A stretch of 64,000 nt of DNA from Trichoderma breve (taxonomy: Eukaryota > Ascomycota > Sordariomycetes > Hypocreales > Hypocreaceae), in assembly GCF_028502605.1 (NCBI RefSeq), contig NC_079235.1, positions 1,178,001 to 1,242,000 of the forward strand, in the 5' to 3' direction. Numbering within the stretch: the stretch's first letter is position 1; each line of letters begins with the position of its first letter. The notes under the pieces were generated by a model, which was not told the DNA's origin, made no database searches, and was given only the letters and a program-made list of their open reading frames with translations. The translations under genes were made by a program, and so were the position numbers. Positions 23,016-34,018 of this stretch are shown in pieces.

Positions 23016-24293
23016 ATGGACCCTCGTTATTCTAGGATAGAGCCCCCGAGTTCCCAACCAAGGCCCCAGTCAACAGCATCGTCCGAGATGACTATTCTCA
23101 CTTCACAACCTTGGGCTTTGACTCGCAATACTGAACATTCCCGGGACTGGGAAATGTTTCAACCACGGACTGACGCTGACGGGCAGCCGATTCAGCTGCC
23201 TCCTCTCAAACAGGTAGAGAGTCTTGTCTTGCGTGGGAGTGTAAACATGTTTACTGATCTGTATTAGGTTTTTCCAGACCTTGACTTGAGTTCAAGGGGG
23301 AATGATGATAGGTCACAACGCTTTGGCAGCGGTGATTTCCGGTTCAGGTCTCCCGACTTTAACGCCTCACCTCACAAACGGAGAAGATATGAAGACGAGG
23401 CAGAGGCGGAGGCGGCTCACCAAAGACACGTACCACGGGTGCATCGTAACCCTAGACACCGAGTCCCCATCTCTCCTCGCCAAAGTCCTTCTGCACCAAG
23501 GACCTCGGAAAGATGGCACCCTACTCATGAAACGACAGTCTCGCCTGGTTCATCCTATTCTCTCCCTACGCCAATGGAAGTACAAGACTTGTCAAGGCCA
23601 CACATGCCTCTACCAAGCTTGCGAACAACAATGAATTTCGAAAATGAGTCTCGAAATAGCCTGGATAGCTCCCGGAGCAGCTCTCGAGAGTACCCGAGAA
23701 CGTATAGCCAAGATTATACCCACTACAACACTCACAACCACTATCAGTCACAACCTCCAAGCCCTAGTCGACCTTATGATCGAGCACCCTACTCAGCGGG
23801 TGTATATCCCCACTACATGGAACCAAATCATACAAGCCACTATGGAGAGTTGGGAGCCATGGCCGGTGAGAGCAAACAGCGAAAACGCCGTGGCAACCTG
23901 CCCAAGGAGACGACTGATAAGCTACGGAGCTGGTTCCTTGCGCACCTGGGGCACCCGTACCCTACAGAGGATGAGAAGCAGGAACTGGTGCGCCAGACTG
24001 GACTGCAGATGAGTAAGTATTCTGACAACTCTAATCGCCGATCCGAGGTTGGAGGCTAACGCCCCTTTGCAGATCAGATTTCCAATTGGTTCATCAACGC
24101 AAGGCGACGCCAGCTACCTACCATGCTCAAGAACGAGGCCGATGCTGCAGGGCGAGGCATTGCCAGCAGGGAGGGCAAATCTACGGATCCCTCGTCTGTT
24201 GCCTCGTCGCCTATGAGCGAGGTCGCCCATTCGAGCGATGAGATTCTTCAGCGCCATCAGGGCGGCGGAAGCTTAAAGCGGGGCAGTGTATGA
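23016..24293 (+). CDS. TALE/KN-type homeodomain transcription factor
   Basis: Three exons, 23016-23213, 23268-24012 and 24073-24293, give 388 codons (387 aa). The N-terminal two thirds are low-complexity (Ser/Pro/Arg/Tyr-rich, with a KRRRYEDEAEAEA patch that could serve in nuclear import). Residues about 270-333 form a TALE homeodomain with the three-residue loop extension: RKRRGNLPKETTDKLRSWF, then HPYPTEDEKQELVRQTGLQ, and recognition helix QISNWFINARRRQLP with W48, F49, N51 and R53 all present. The second intron falls in the homeodomain just before the recognition helix (codon Asn). Fungal relatives include Cup9/Tos8-like and KN-type regulators controlling conidiation, appressoria or other morphogenesis. 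The gene stands alone between two roughly 10-kb gene-free stretches, suggesting complex developmental control (inference). The in-frame upstream TTG at 22968 is less likely as start. Confidence 0.92.
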
Positions 24294-25927
24294 GCCCGGA
24301 GGGTCTAAAGGCCAAAAGGGAATAACGAAAAAAGCCACTTAAAAGAATTACTAAAAAAACGGGATACATGGAATGGGAGTATACACAGGGATAGGCAGGG
24401 TATAGCAGGTATAACAGGTATTAGTACGGAGTTTGGGGCGCGAGAATCACTACAAAAGGGAGTTTCTATAAGGATAATACTCAGTAGTAATTACTAAATG
24501 ACATCACGAAATTCATCATGATTTGCGCTTTTGTTACGCCTCGTGGAAGCTGTACGATCTTGCCTATTTTGACCCCCAATGATAAGTGAGGCGTTCAATA
24601 ACTCAGTAGTATAATGTGGGCTCTTTTACAACGATCTACAGAGATCCGGGGAAACTGGCTTGTTGGCCAGAGGAGGGCGCAAGTAACTTGTGGCGATGGA
24701 TTCCCACAAGTATGGCGCGCAAGAAGTGGTCCTGGAGTCAATCCAGATTGGGGGGCATAAAGCGCCATCTACTCCATTTACACGTATCAAGATGCGCCGA
24801 GATGATGTCGCAAGGACCGGAGAATCCTCGGGACACTACACCGGGTCGTAAATTGAGGTTTTAAGTTTAAAGATGCTACTTGACAGGGAGGGGAAAAGGA
24901 AAAAGTCGTTGAGTGGATAGGCACAATTCTCGGCGGGAGGCGAAACCATAGAATGACAAAAACTACAACACGGCTTCTCTCTAATCTCACGGCTCTCTAA
25001 TCTGCCGCCTCAGCTCGGGAGAGGAGTTTCACCTACGAAAAGAGCAAACTCTGACTTGCGACTACGGTATAAGGTTAGCCAATGGCCGTTGACGAGTGAT
25101 GAGCCAAGTACCTGCCGGTACGGCACGGTCGCTGCCACAGCGCTTGGCGGAAGAAAATACATTTTTTCCATAGAGAAATAACCTCTGTCAGAAGTCAAAC
25201 GGGGAGAGAGGCGAGTTGTGGCTTAAGCCTGAGGTCATCGCGGCGGGCACGCGCGCCAATGGGGGAAATTGCCTCGCACTGCCACATCGAGAAGTTGAGA
25301 CGCAAGGCGTCTGGAAAAACTTGGGCGAGCAGCGAGATAGGACCAGAATGGAGCAAAAGCGTCGATGTGGCGGTCTGGCTGTCTGGGCATGATGCGTTGC
25401 TGCAAACCAAGTAGGAAATTGTTGGAGAATAACCGCCCTCTTGTGGTTGCTGTTAGGTGTCCGAAGAGGGAAGAAGATTCAACCCTGGAACCGCCACACC
25501 CCCCTCGGCTTGGCACGGTCTTTCGGATGTTGGGTTGGCAGCGTTGGCTAGGATTTTTGGGAATCCAGCCGCCAGCTGAGCAGATCCTGGCGCTCAATCT
25601 GTATAAGTGACATCTTCCAGAGCTTGCTGGCTGACCTTCTCGTAGTTCGTATAGCGATCCGGCTAGGATCAAGGACTGCCTTGCGAGAGCCGGGCAGCCG
25701 GGCAATGCAAATAAGCCATTAACCGAGGATATCAAAAAACAGACAGACCTGCTAGTCTAATCCGATGGAGCTTCTCGTGCAGTAGTGAAAATTAATCCAA
25801 AGGTTAATATGAGAGGAAGTGATACGGGGAGGTGCTCCGTAGCTTTGGCAGCGGTAGTTGGTGAATAACAATAGTGTAAGAGATACTTTTGTATGCGGCC
25901 GCTGCATATAGTTCGGCTGGGAGATGA

Positions 25928-25951
25928 GGGTGAGGGTGAGGGTGAGGGTGA
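25928..25951. repeat. GGGTGA hexamer microsatellite, four units
   Basis: Four perfect GGGTGA units followed by GGGGG. Visible directly; it lies in non-coding DNA and is too short and isolated to be telomeric. Confidence 0.9.
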
Positions 25952-27036
25952 GGGGGAAAAAGTGACAGAAGACGCAAGGCGATGATCAGATTTTGCGTGC
26001 TAGGCTAGGACTTGTTTCGGCAAACCATGGCATGTAACGTGCTATTGTGTTTGGCGAGACGGTCTCTCGTACGAGAGAATAAAAACAAGACTTTATGCTC
26101 CGTTTTTTGGGTAGTGGACAACTGACAGGACACAAGATGCACAGCACTGAAACACCAAGGAACCAGCATCGCGTATGGACCACGAGCACGGGAGACGGTG
26201 ACGGATGTGGAAGGTTCCCCCCAAAGGGCCAGGGGTTGTTCCTTGGTTGACTGGCCACAGGGCTGCCATTTTCCCCTCCAACTCAGCGAAAGCAGCCACG
26301 GAACTTACCAGTCCTCGGGTGGAGTCGTCGAAGCTATGTCTATGCAAAGCCTTGTGCATTGCCCTAGGCCCTGGATTGGCGATCCCAAGATTCATGGGTG
26401 TTCGATTCGGGTTATGCGATGAGGATTGGGGCCAGCTGAAACAAAATTTTCCATCTTTCTCACTTTTCTAAGCTCGCGTATATCAGAGTTGCAATGTGAT
26501 AGAGTTTAGGGCGCACATGAATATGCAAGGCGAAGTCAGACAGGCGAGACAGCATTGGAGGCATTTCGCAAGAACCATGCTCATGACGATTCTTGGTATG
26601 CCGTAGCGCATGCACTCGTCGACGATGGTCAATCTAACATGAGCGAAGCGAGCGTTCGCCTCGCTGCAAGTGTACTAAAGTGGCCGGCACGAATAGGAGG
26701 TGAAGGATATTAACGGCATGATGAATCCTTGCGCGGATTTAGTCGTATTTCGTGAGGTCTCCCCCCCGTCTGTAACTTGTTGGTGCGTACGGCGTGTATG
26801 AACATGACGCGAGGAGCTGAATAAAGGTTGATGAGATGGCTCTGGGAAGCGTGTGATTGATGTGATGGTGCAGGGGTCTGCAATCCTTGTCCCACCACAG
26901 CACAGGGTTTGGCACCCTTGTCATGCAGCACCAGGGAGTTGGTAAAAGTGTCAAAACAAGACTTGACGGAAATATGTACGAGTACGGTAGAGGTATAGCA
27001 CGTACTAGCATCCTTCCGAAGAGCCGCCAGTATCAT

Positions 27037-27057
27037 GTCGTCTCGTCTCGTCTCGTT
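27037..27057. repeat. CTCGT pentamer microsatellite
   Basis: Consecutive TCGTC/CTCGT units, seen directly in gene-free DNA. Confidence 0.8.
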
Positions 27058-28562
27058 TCTTTTGTCCGATGCAAGTTTTACGGCATGGTACACTCGAGTA
27101 GTATAGCATAGCATGCAGTACGACTCGAACTGGGTAGGATGACAAATACGTCGTTCGTCTTGTGCCTGTCCCTGTGTGGCTGGCATCAACTTTGACTGAC
27201 AGGCGGACACAGACGGCGACGGGACAGGACAGGAACCAAAGAAAGAGCTGACCCTCTCTTTTTCTGTCTCCTCTCGCCTGGCTCCTTGACGTTGCTTCGA
27301 TGACCTGATGCGGCGGTGGCTGCTGGATGCGCCTCTGTGTGCGCGCGGGCAGTTTATCCCGGTTCCCCGAGCCGGCCAACCAGGCGGCTATCTTTAGCTT
27401 GCTGGGATGGTTTTGACATCTGCGGGTGTGGGACGAGGGCCGGGAAGTGGGAAGTGGGATTTGGGGACGTCGATCCAATTGTTGCTGGTCCTCGTGCGGC
27501 TGATGGTGGAGGCTCGTTGCAAAAGTCGCCCCGTTGTGGTTGCAGCTTATGCATGTATGCACGTTGTACATACGCGCATTATGCATGTAAGTGTGCTAGA
27601 GCGAGGCTAGCGAAGCCTGATTCGATACGGCACCGTCTGCAGAGGTCAATCGGCATAAGCGAATGCACCAGAGACAGCGGATGCAACATCGGTGAGAGAA
27701 GAATCCACGTGTTGGAGGCCGATTGCCAGGCCGCAGGGGGGGAAGGGGAACTGATAGGCAGACGCCATCCTTTCGGCGAACAATTGAACAAGCGTCGATG
27801 CCCGCTTAGCTGCATGTGAGGTTTGGTTTGGATATATTGGATATCGGCAAGTTGGATGTTGGATGTTAGTACTGTCCGTGCATGAGTAATGGCACCGAAA
27901 AATCACCATCTTTTGCACGGGACCCTCGCCTGGATAGCATTGATAGCGGAATGGAGCAGAAAAAAAGAAGAGAGACAATCCCTGCCTGTTCTTGACTAAG
28001 CGAGCCGAGTAGCTGTACATCCCCCAAGAGCCAAGACGGACAGCAAAGCTTGGTACTCAGTACCCAGGGATCCGCTCGGTGATCATTTCGCCGAACAAGC
28101 ACGGCGCTCTGGTAAATGCGGTCCGAGCTGCTGACTACGTTCTCTCGTATATGAGCATGATTTTCCAGGCTGCACTGGGCTTAGCCCGCCAATCCCTCGC
28201 CACTCCTTGTGCAGAAACCTGTTTGGGAAATGAGGCTTGCGTTCTTCAGCCTCTTGCGAGCGAATTGACTTTGTGCCCGTCGCTTCCCGTGTGCTTTGAC
28301 TCGGCTCTGGCTGGCTCGACTCTTTCTGGCTGGGCCTCTTCGCAAACTCTTTCCCCCCTCTCGAGCCTCGAGGGGACCGTGCCCAGATCTCGAATCCACA
28401 CGATGCCTTCTGATATGATATCGACACATGACAAGACACTGCCGGATCCCGCTGACAGGTGGTTGCCAAGGCGTGCCGGCAGCACGGAGCTGTGTCTAGA
28501 TATCGCAGGTCCTCAATGCTGCTATGTCTCCCCCCTCGTTCATCCTCAGGTCATGCTGATGC

Positions 28563-28640
28563 AGCTTCTGCTGCTGCTGCTGGCTGCTGCCTACTACTGC
28601 CGGCTACTGCTCCGGCTACTGATGCTGGCTACTGCTGGTG
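28563..28640. repeat. CTG/CTACTG-rich low-complexity tract
   Basis: Imperfect CTG and GGCTACTG units (for example CTGCTGCTGCTGGCTGCTG). This explains the Leu/Ala-rich open frame across it without invoking a gene. Confidence 0.7.
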
Positions 28641-30000
28641 GGATGCTGTCAAAACCACTCCCGAGGTGGGGCCTGGAGCAACTTGCAAAGACCAAACTGC
28701 ACCTCCTGCGATTCCCCGCCAGCTACTGCACAGGTTACTGCAAACGGAATCCTTGAAAAGATCCCGAAACCGGGGCGTATACTGTCGAAACGGTCCAACG
28801 TGGGGGGAAGTCAATGGGTCCTTGCTCCTCCATGAAGCATCTTGTGGGCTCTTATGGAGTGCCTGTGACAATCTAGGCCTCTGGTCTTTCTCCAGAAGCT
28901 GAACTGCTTAGACCGTTATAAAGGTGGGGTTGACGAAGATGAAGTATTCCAATCCCTCTTCATAAGGAGCCATAGACTTTCCCCAGTCAATTGCTCTATG
29001 ACGGCCATGACAGGTACGGAATTTCCGATGGGAACACGTTTCTAAGCAAGGTGCTAGAAAGACTTCACTGACGGGCGCACATGGCTGGCTTACCATGACA
29101 TGACAAAGTGGGTTTAAAGGAGATCCTTTCGCCTCTCTCTCGGATGGCTTGCACGGCAGGGACATACGCGTACGACTGACATGACACGAGCGTCCACCCT
29201 TCATTTAGACTATTGCCCCGAGATTTGTCGGGATGTGGGTTCTAATGCGCAAATGGGCGCCATAACCTCGGCCAATATACTCATATCAGACGTGGTCCGC
29301 GTCCGCCACTCCTCTCTAGCTCGCTTGATGGATGGATTCATTGTTGTCGAGATGAACTCCTCTGTTGCTCTGCTATATCAGCCTTGTCAGGCAGCCCCTT
29401 TTCGCCCCTCAGCAAAGGTGACCCCCCGAAAGCCCCTCATATCATCGGTGTCATTTAGCGTCAGTGCAAGCGCTTCGTGCTACGGGAATACGGGTCCTAC
29501 AAAGCCAGTCGAAGAACAAATGAAATATGGAGTATCCTACAGTTAGGTCAGGCTCTAGTTTCTTTCGAGACTTGCACTATCTGTCACAAGTGCGGAGTAG
29601 TCCTTTGATCTAATCAGTGATGGATTAGTTTGCCTGGAGGACGGATTATCCGACCTCTAGCTGACTGATCTTGAGATGTATTTTTTTTTAAAGTTGGATC
29701 TAGCAAACTGACGGCGCGGAGTCCTCCCGGGGGGCGTGAGCTGAGATATACGAGCGATGCGACGGCGGAATGATTTTTGACATTTTTCTCGAAAGTCTTC
29801 CCGAAACAAACATGATCAGCAAATCCACCCCGGGGGAAGAAGACATACCCAGTGGCGACCCTGGAGGTGGCGAAGGTGTCGTTCCATCACCATGGAAGCT
29901 AGGGAAGCAAATCAAGTTGCTTCTAGTGATTCGCCTAGTTTTGACAGGTAAGCAGTAAAAATTTTTGGGAATGCAGAACCCTCCGAAACGTGGAGAAAGA

Positions 30001-33000
30001 ATGGAGTTGGCAGACGGCGAGTCAAGTGTCAAGACGTAGCTCGGAAGTTGACTTGAGTTATCTGGGGTTGAGAAAATTTGTGAGAGGAGACAGGAACAGC
30101 TCAAAACCGAGTGCCTCAAAGTGGGAAGACAACTTTTGAGGGCGATGAAGCGTAGTGTGATATTTGTATGGCAATTCATTGGCTAAGCCAATATTCAGTA
30201 GTTCATGAACAATATAATTGAAGGGGAAAAAAGGATAAAGATTTTGCCTTTCAAATGGATACTGACTTGAGGCGACTTTACTGTGATTTGCCTGATCAAG
30301 AAGAAGATATACATGTGAATCATATGATTACAAGATGCGTAACGACTGTGAGTGTGTATCATTGTTTACGTTTCGATGTATACGAATTGTCTCGTCAAAT
30401 CTCAACGTGGCCACTCGATAATTGAGTTCACCGAATCTCCCAATTCATTTTTCTAACCATGTATATTGTACCTGTCTAGTCAATCTTTTTAGATACACCT
30501 TTCATGAAGATTGAATCTGACAATCTTTTCTGAATAGAATCTGATTAAATGACGTATTCATGAGTGGCATTTATACTCATTTCACAACATTATTCGGGTA
30601 TAAGTCTTGTGGTGTCATTTGCGTTGTTCTGTATGCGATTCTCATCATACACATCTCAACGGCTGTTATATGTATTTAAGATAGCTGTCGTGAAAATCGA
30701 AAAATGGTCAGTTGATATAAAAAGATTTATGACTTGAGCTGGTTGTGTCAAATGAGTCGTTTCTCTCAATGAGATTTCACTTGGGGAGGTGATGGAATAG
30801 AATCTGGGAATGATTTCACTTGGATCGAAGGAAGCGCCGTAAATTACGCCTGCTGATCGTGAATGGCTGTGAATTTCAAGATGGGCGAGATATAGTTATG
30901 AGTATAAATTGTGAGGTAGAATGATCAATGCATGCATTGCATGCATTCATTGCAACTCCCATGTCTGCTGATTGCACCCTGTATTACTTATTGCGATCAT
31001 ATTTATTTTACTGAGATTGAAGATAGCACCAGCAAACAAACAAATTATTGTATTCAGGTCAGAAACGCAGTGAGGCATGCCCTGCTTATGATCACGTGGA
31101 AAATCTCAATCATATGTCATATGTCATGATCACTGGTGAGAAAATATGAGAACCGATGCCTGCGCGATGACAAATTAATGAACGGGCGCCCTTTAATAAG
31201 AGCTCAGTTCCTAAATATACCGGGGTGAGTTTCTGTGATCTCAAAAACGATTGCCCGATATGTGTTTTATAATCTAAATTGACACTTTTGATGGGTTGGT
31301 GTGCTGTTTTCAGAGAGTCATGAAAGCAGCTTGGTTTGGTCAGCTCGATGAGCAAGCAGATGCATCCTGAGGCCAGAAGAAAGGAGAAATAATAGTAGCT
31401 CATTAACTAACCGTGTTTCATACGTCCGCAGCATATTACTACGAGATAAAAATAAAGACATCGAACTCTATCTCGAATGAGCGGCTTATCAGGCCAAGGA
31501 ATGGTTCAACTTAGGCAGCAGTTGCTATCGCAGGGCTAGTCATTTGTGTAGTGGTATGTACGGATGCATCGTCCATGTTCACATGACCTATATCGCTGGT
31601 GGGATACTCATGGTAAGTCAGTTTGGTGAATCGTGAAACGCAAGGTGTGGGACAAAAAAAGATGATTCATGCCTATTACCATTCGCTTTACTTTTGCCCA
31701 TTTCAAGTGATACAATCACGTCAAATTTGACATTGAGAAGGTATGTTTCTTCACTCGCATTATAAATTGGCTGCGATTGTGTGTTTATGTATGGGTGAGA
31801 TTCTCACTCTGCAAACCAGGTGGCTTGCCTGATCCGATTGATTGGCCAAGTGTCTGTGAAGAAGTAATAGGGCAAAGCAAAGTTTGAGTTGTCCTTGAAT
31901 GAATTGTGAATGATCGTATGCCTATTCGCTGCAGAATAATTTTTGCGCCGTCTTCAGTTTTGTCATCCATCTCATCGCCATGGTCGATTTTGTGTTAGTT
32001 ATGATCTCTTCGAAAGGCAGGGGAATCAGCCATCGCACACGGTGGTATAATAAGGATGTACCTTTGGTCAATGTACATTTATGAGAGCTGTGTTGGAAGG
32101 TTGGAATGTGAATGTGATATCACATCGCTTCCGCTATGCATCTCGTTCAGATTCACAATCTGGCGTATCCTGTCTAGCGGCGCCACCAACAATGGCGCGC
32201 TGTGGTGAGAAACGAATATTTTGAGACAGATCAAAAGCAAATTAGATAGGTAGAGCAACCGTGTACGACTTCTGGAAATCTCATTATAGCTGCTCCTTTA
32301 ACTATGGGAGCAAGCGATCCAATGAAAGAATGGACGGAGTATCAAGGGGGTAATGAACTGTAGAGTCGACTGTCTTCATTGCCGAGATATCAACATTACC
32401 GGGTGCTGAGTTCGGTACAATACCCTTTTAATAATATGACTTCAACATCTTTGTTGAATTGCTCGAGGCAAGTTTCCTGTACAAATGTTTTGTTATGAAT
32501 GGTTGGTCCTATTTATGCTTGGACCTCAGTGATCATCTATCGCGGTCAACAGATGAGCAGATACGTTAGGCCGGCTATTGTCCATTCGATGTAATCTATT
32601 CGATTCTGCCTTTTAATTTAAGAACTTAACATATGCTTCGCTGAGCCATGGCCGTCACAGTTTATTGAGCCATAACATCAATACTGTTTACAAATACAGC
32701 CCCTACACCTCGTGGGCAACGGACCTGAAACAACCAATACCTCGGTAAGGAGTAATCTTATTTATCTTCTAACAACAAGCCTAACGCGCGTGATATTTAA
32801 TTCTGCAGCTAATTTGCAGGCAACAACGCGACGTGATGCCTTGTTGTGCGTCTGTCCAGGAACGACAAGAGTTTCTATGTAATCAGGTATCTTCTTCCCC
32901 TGCTCCATTAAACACTTGTTTTGCCGGTTTAGTACCCTGGTGATTACTCTCAAGTTAACAAAATTAGATGGCTTATTCATCATCTATTTTGGCAGAATTC

Positions 33001-33700
33001 AGTAAACTTTGCTCTATACCGCATTAAGCTTGTTTTAACGCTTCATTTTTGCTCGTGATTACTGTCGCTTCCACGAAAACCGCTTATTCATCGCACATCT
33101 GGGCAATGCGTGTACTCGTACGACTCATATTTTTAAAATTTATCGCATGTCACTCATGCATTTTTGGGTTGGTGACTACACACATTCCTCTTCCTAACAC
33201 GGAATTAGGGATTGATTGCCGTTTAGCAAACATGCTCGTCCATGCACGTTTGCAGCCCTCTTGCGGCTACCGGCTTCTGTCAGTGCCCTGTAGCTGAGAG
33301 CGATGACGTCGGCAGGATCCTGCCTGTGACTGTTCGGCGCGATTAGCTGAATATTGACGGCGGCGTGAACGCAAGCGCCGCGTTGAGGTGACGCAGTTCA
33401 CAGAGCAATCTGGCCACGTTTCAAAAGAATAGGTAGAGTAGAATAGCCGACTCGCTTCGGATGGATCGTATGTCGCAACCATGGTTCTGACTGAGCCCGT
33501 TATCTGATGAACGTGGCTGCCGGTGGCTTGATATCATTCTCTCCAGGACGCATCCATCGGTATTAACAACCCCCAGAGCCAACTTTAAATGCTGCCGTCT
33601 TTTGCTTTGTTAAGAAGTGTTTAGAAGCCCGTGATTGGCCAGTTTGCCCGTCAAGCTGGAATTACGGCTGGAAAAGTCCGTTGTGTCGGGATATCGGAGG
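30001..33700. other. AT-richer gene-free region, right part of desert
   Basis: Clearly more A/T-rich than the flanks, with many short palindromic words. No coding signal. Contains a near-perfect GCATGC palindrome (30927-30947), tandem CATATGT units near 31110-31125 and an ACGGAGTA at 32334-32341. It could be distal regulatory DNA for the regulator at 34019 or an old, heavily mutated repeat. Confidence 0.4.
30927..30947. repeat. GCATGC-based 21-bp near-palindrome
   Basis: The sequence from 30927 to 30947 equals its own reverse complement except at the centre, and is built of two TGCATGCA units. Possible binding site for a dimeric factor; no function shown. Confidence 0.75.
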
Positions 33701-33916
33701 TCGGACTTCGGCTCAAAATCGTGCCGGAGATTGGCATGGCCCCGACAAGTGCTGAAAACGTGACTTCGCGTACGGATGTGTCATAGCCTGGCAATTGGTA
33801 AGCCTGGATGCTGGACTGCCATTCACGCTTGCTGCCCGTATCAATCTCTCCGGCATATCGATATCGTACGGCGTCGCATCTTCATCATCGGGATCCTGCC
33901 TGGGCACCAGCGCTGT

Positions 33917-33923
33917 TATATAG
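33917..33923 (+). promoter_or_regulatory. TATA box (TATATAG) of the Zn2Cys6 gene at 34019
   Basis: TATATAG lies 96-102 nt upstream of the ATG, the same spacing as at other genes in this window. Confidence 0.45.
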
Positions 33924-34018
33924 AGGCCCTGGTGGCTGCTGTCATCTGGTGTCTCGTCACGTCGAATTCAGGACAATCTCAACTTCGCCTGTGCATGTGA
34001 TTTCGCCTCTCGCCTGTC

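Larger units (their letters stand above)
24294..30000. other. Gene-free region, left part of 9.7-kb desert
   Basis: The first several hundred bases are probably the 3' UTR of the homeobox gene. Beyond that only short frames with no domains are seen; the longest (near 28.1-28.8 kb plus strand) has no internal support and includes a CTG-rich low-complexity run. Simple repeats lie at 25928-25951 (GGGTGA) and 27037-27057 (CTCGT). GTACGGAGT occurs at 24424-24432. Confidence 0.4.

Noticed and set aside
25921..25955. GGGTGA repeat as a telomere-like sequence
   Set aside because: Only four units, inside the window and not the fungal TTAGGG unit; an ordinary microsatellite.
26390..26420. TGTTCGATTCGGG resembling a tRNA T-loop
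   Set aside because: The flanks do not pair as a T-stem and no cloverleaf can be drawn.
27005..27819. Overlapping 160-190-codon frames on both strands
   Set aside because: Mutual shadows in GC-rich non-coding DNA, with biased simple composition and no family resemblance or splice continuity.
28079..28756. 225-codon plus-strand open frame, the longest in the downstream desert
   Set aside because: It begins at a GTG, spans a CTG-rich low-complexity tract, shows no domain and overlaps equally long frames on the other strand.
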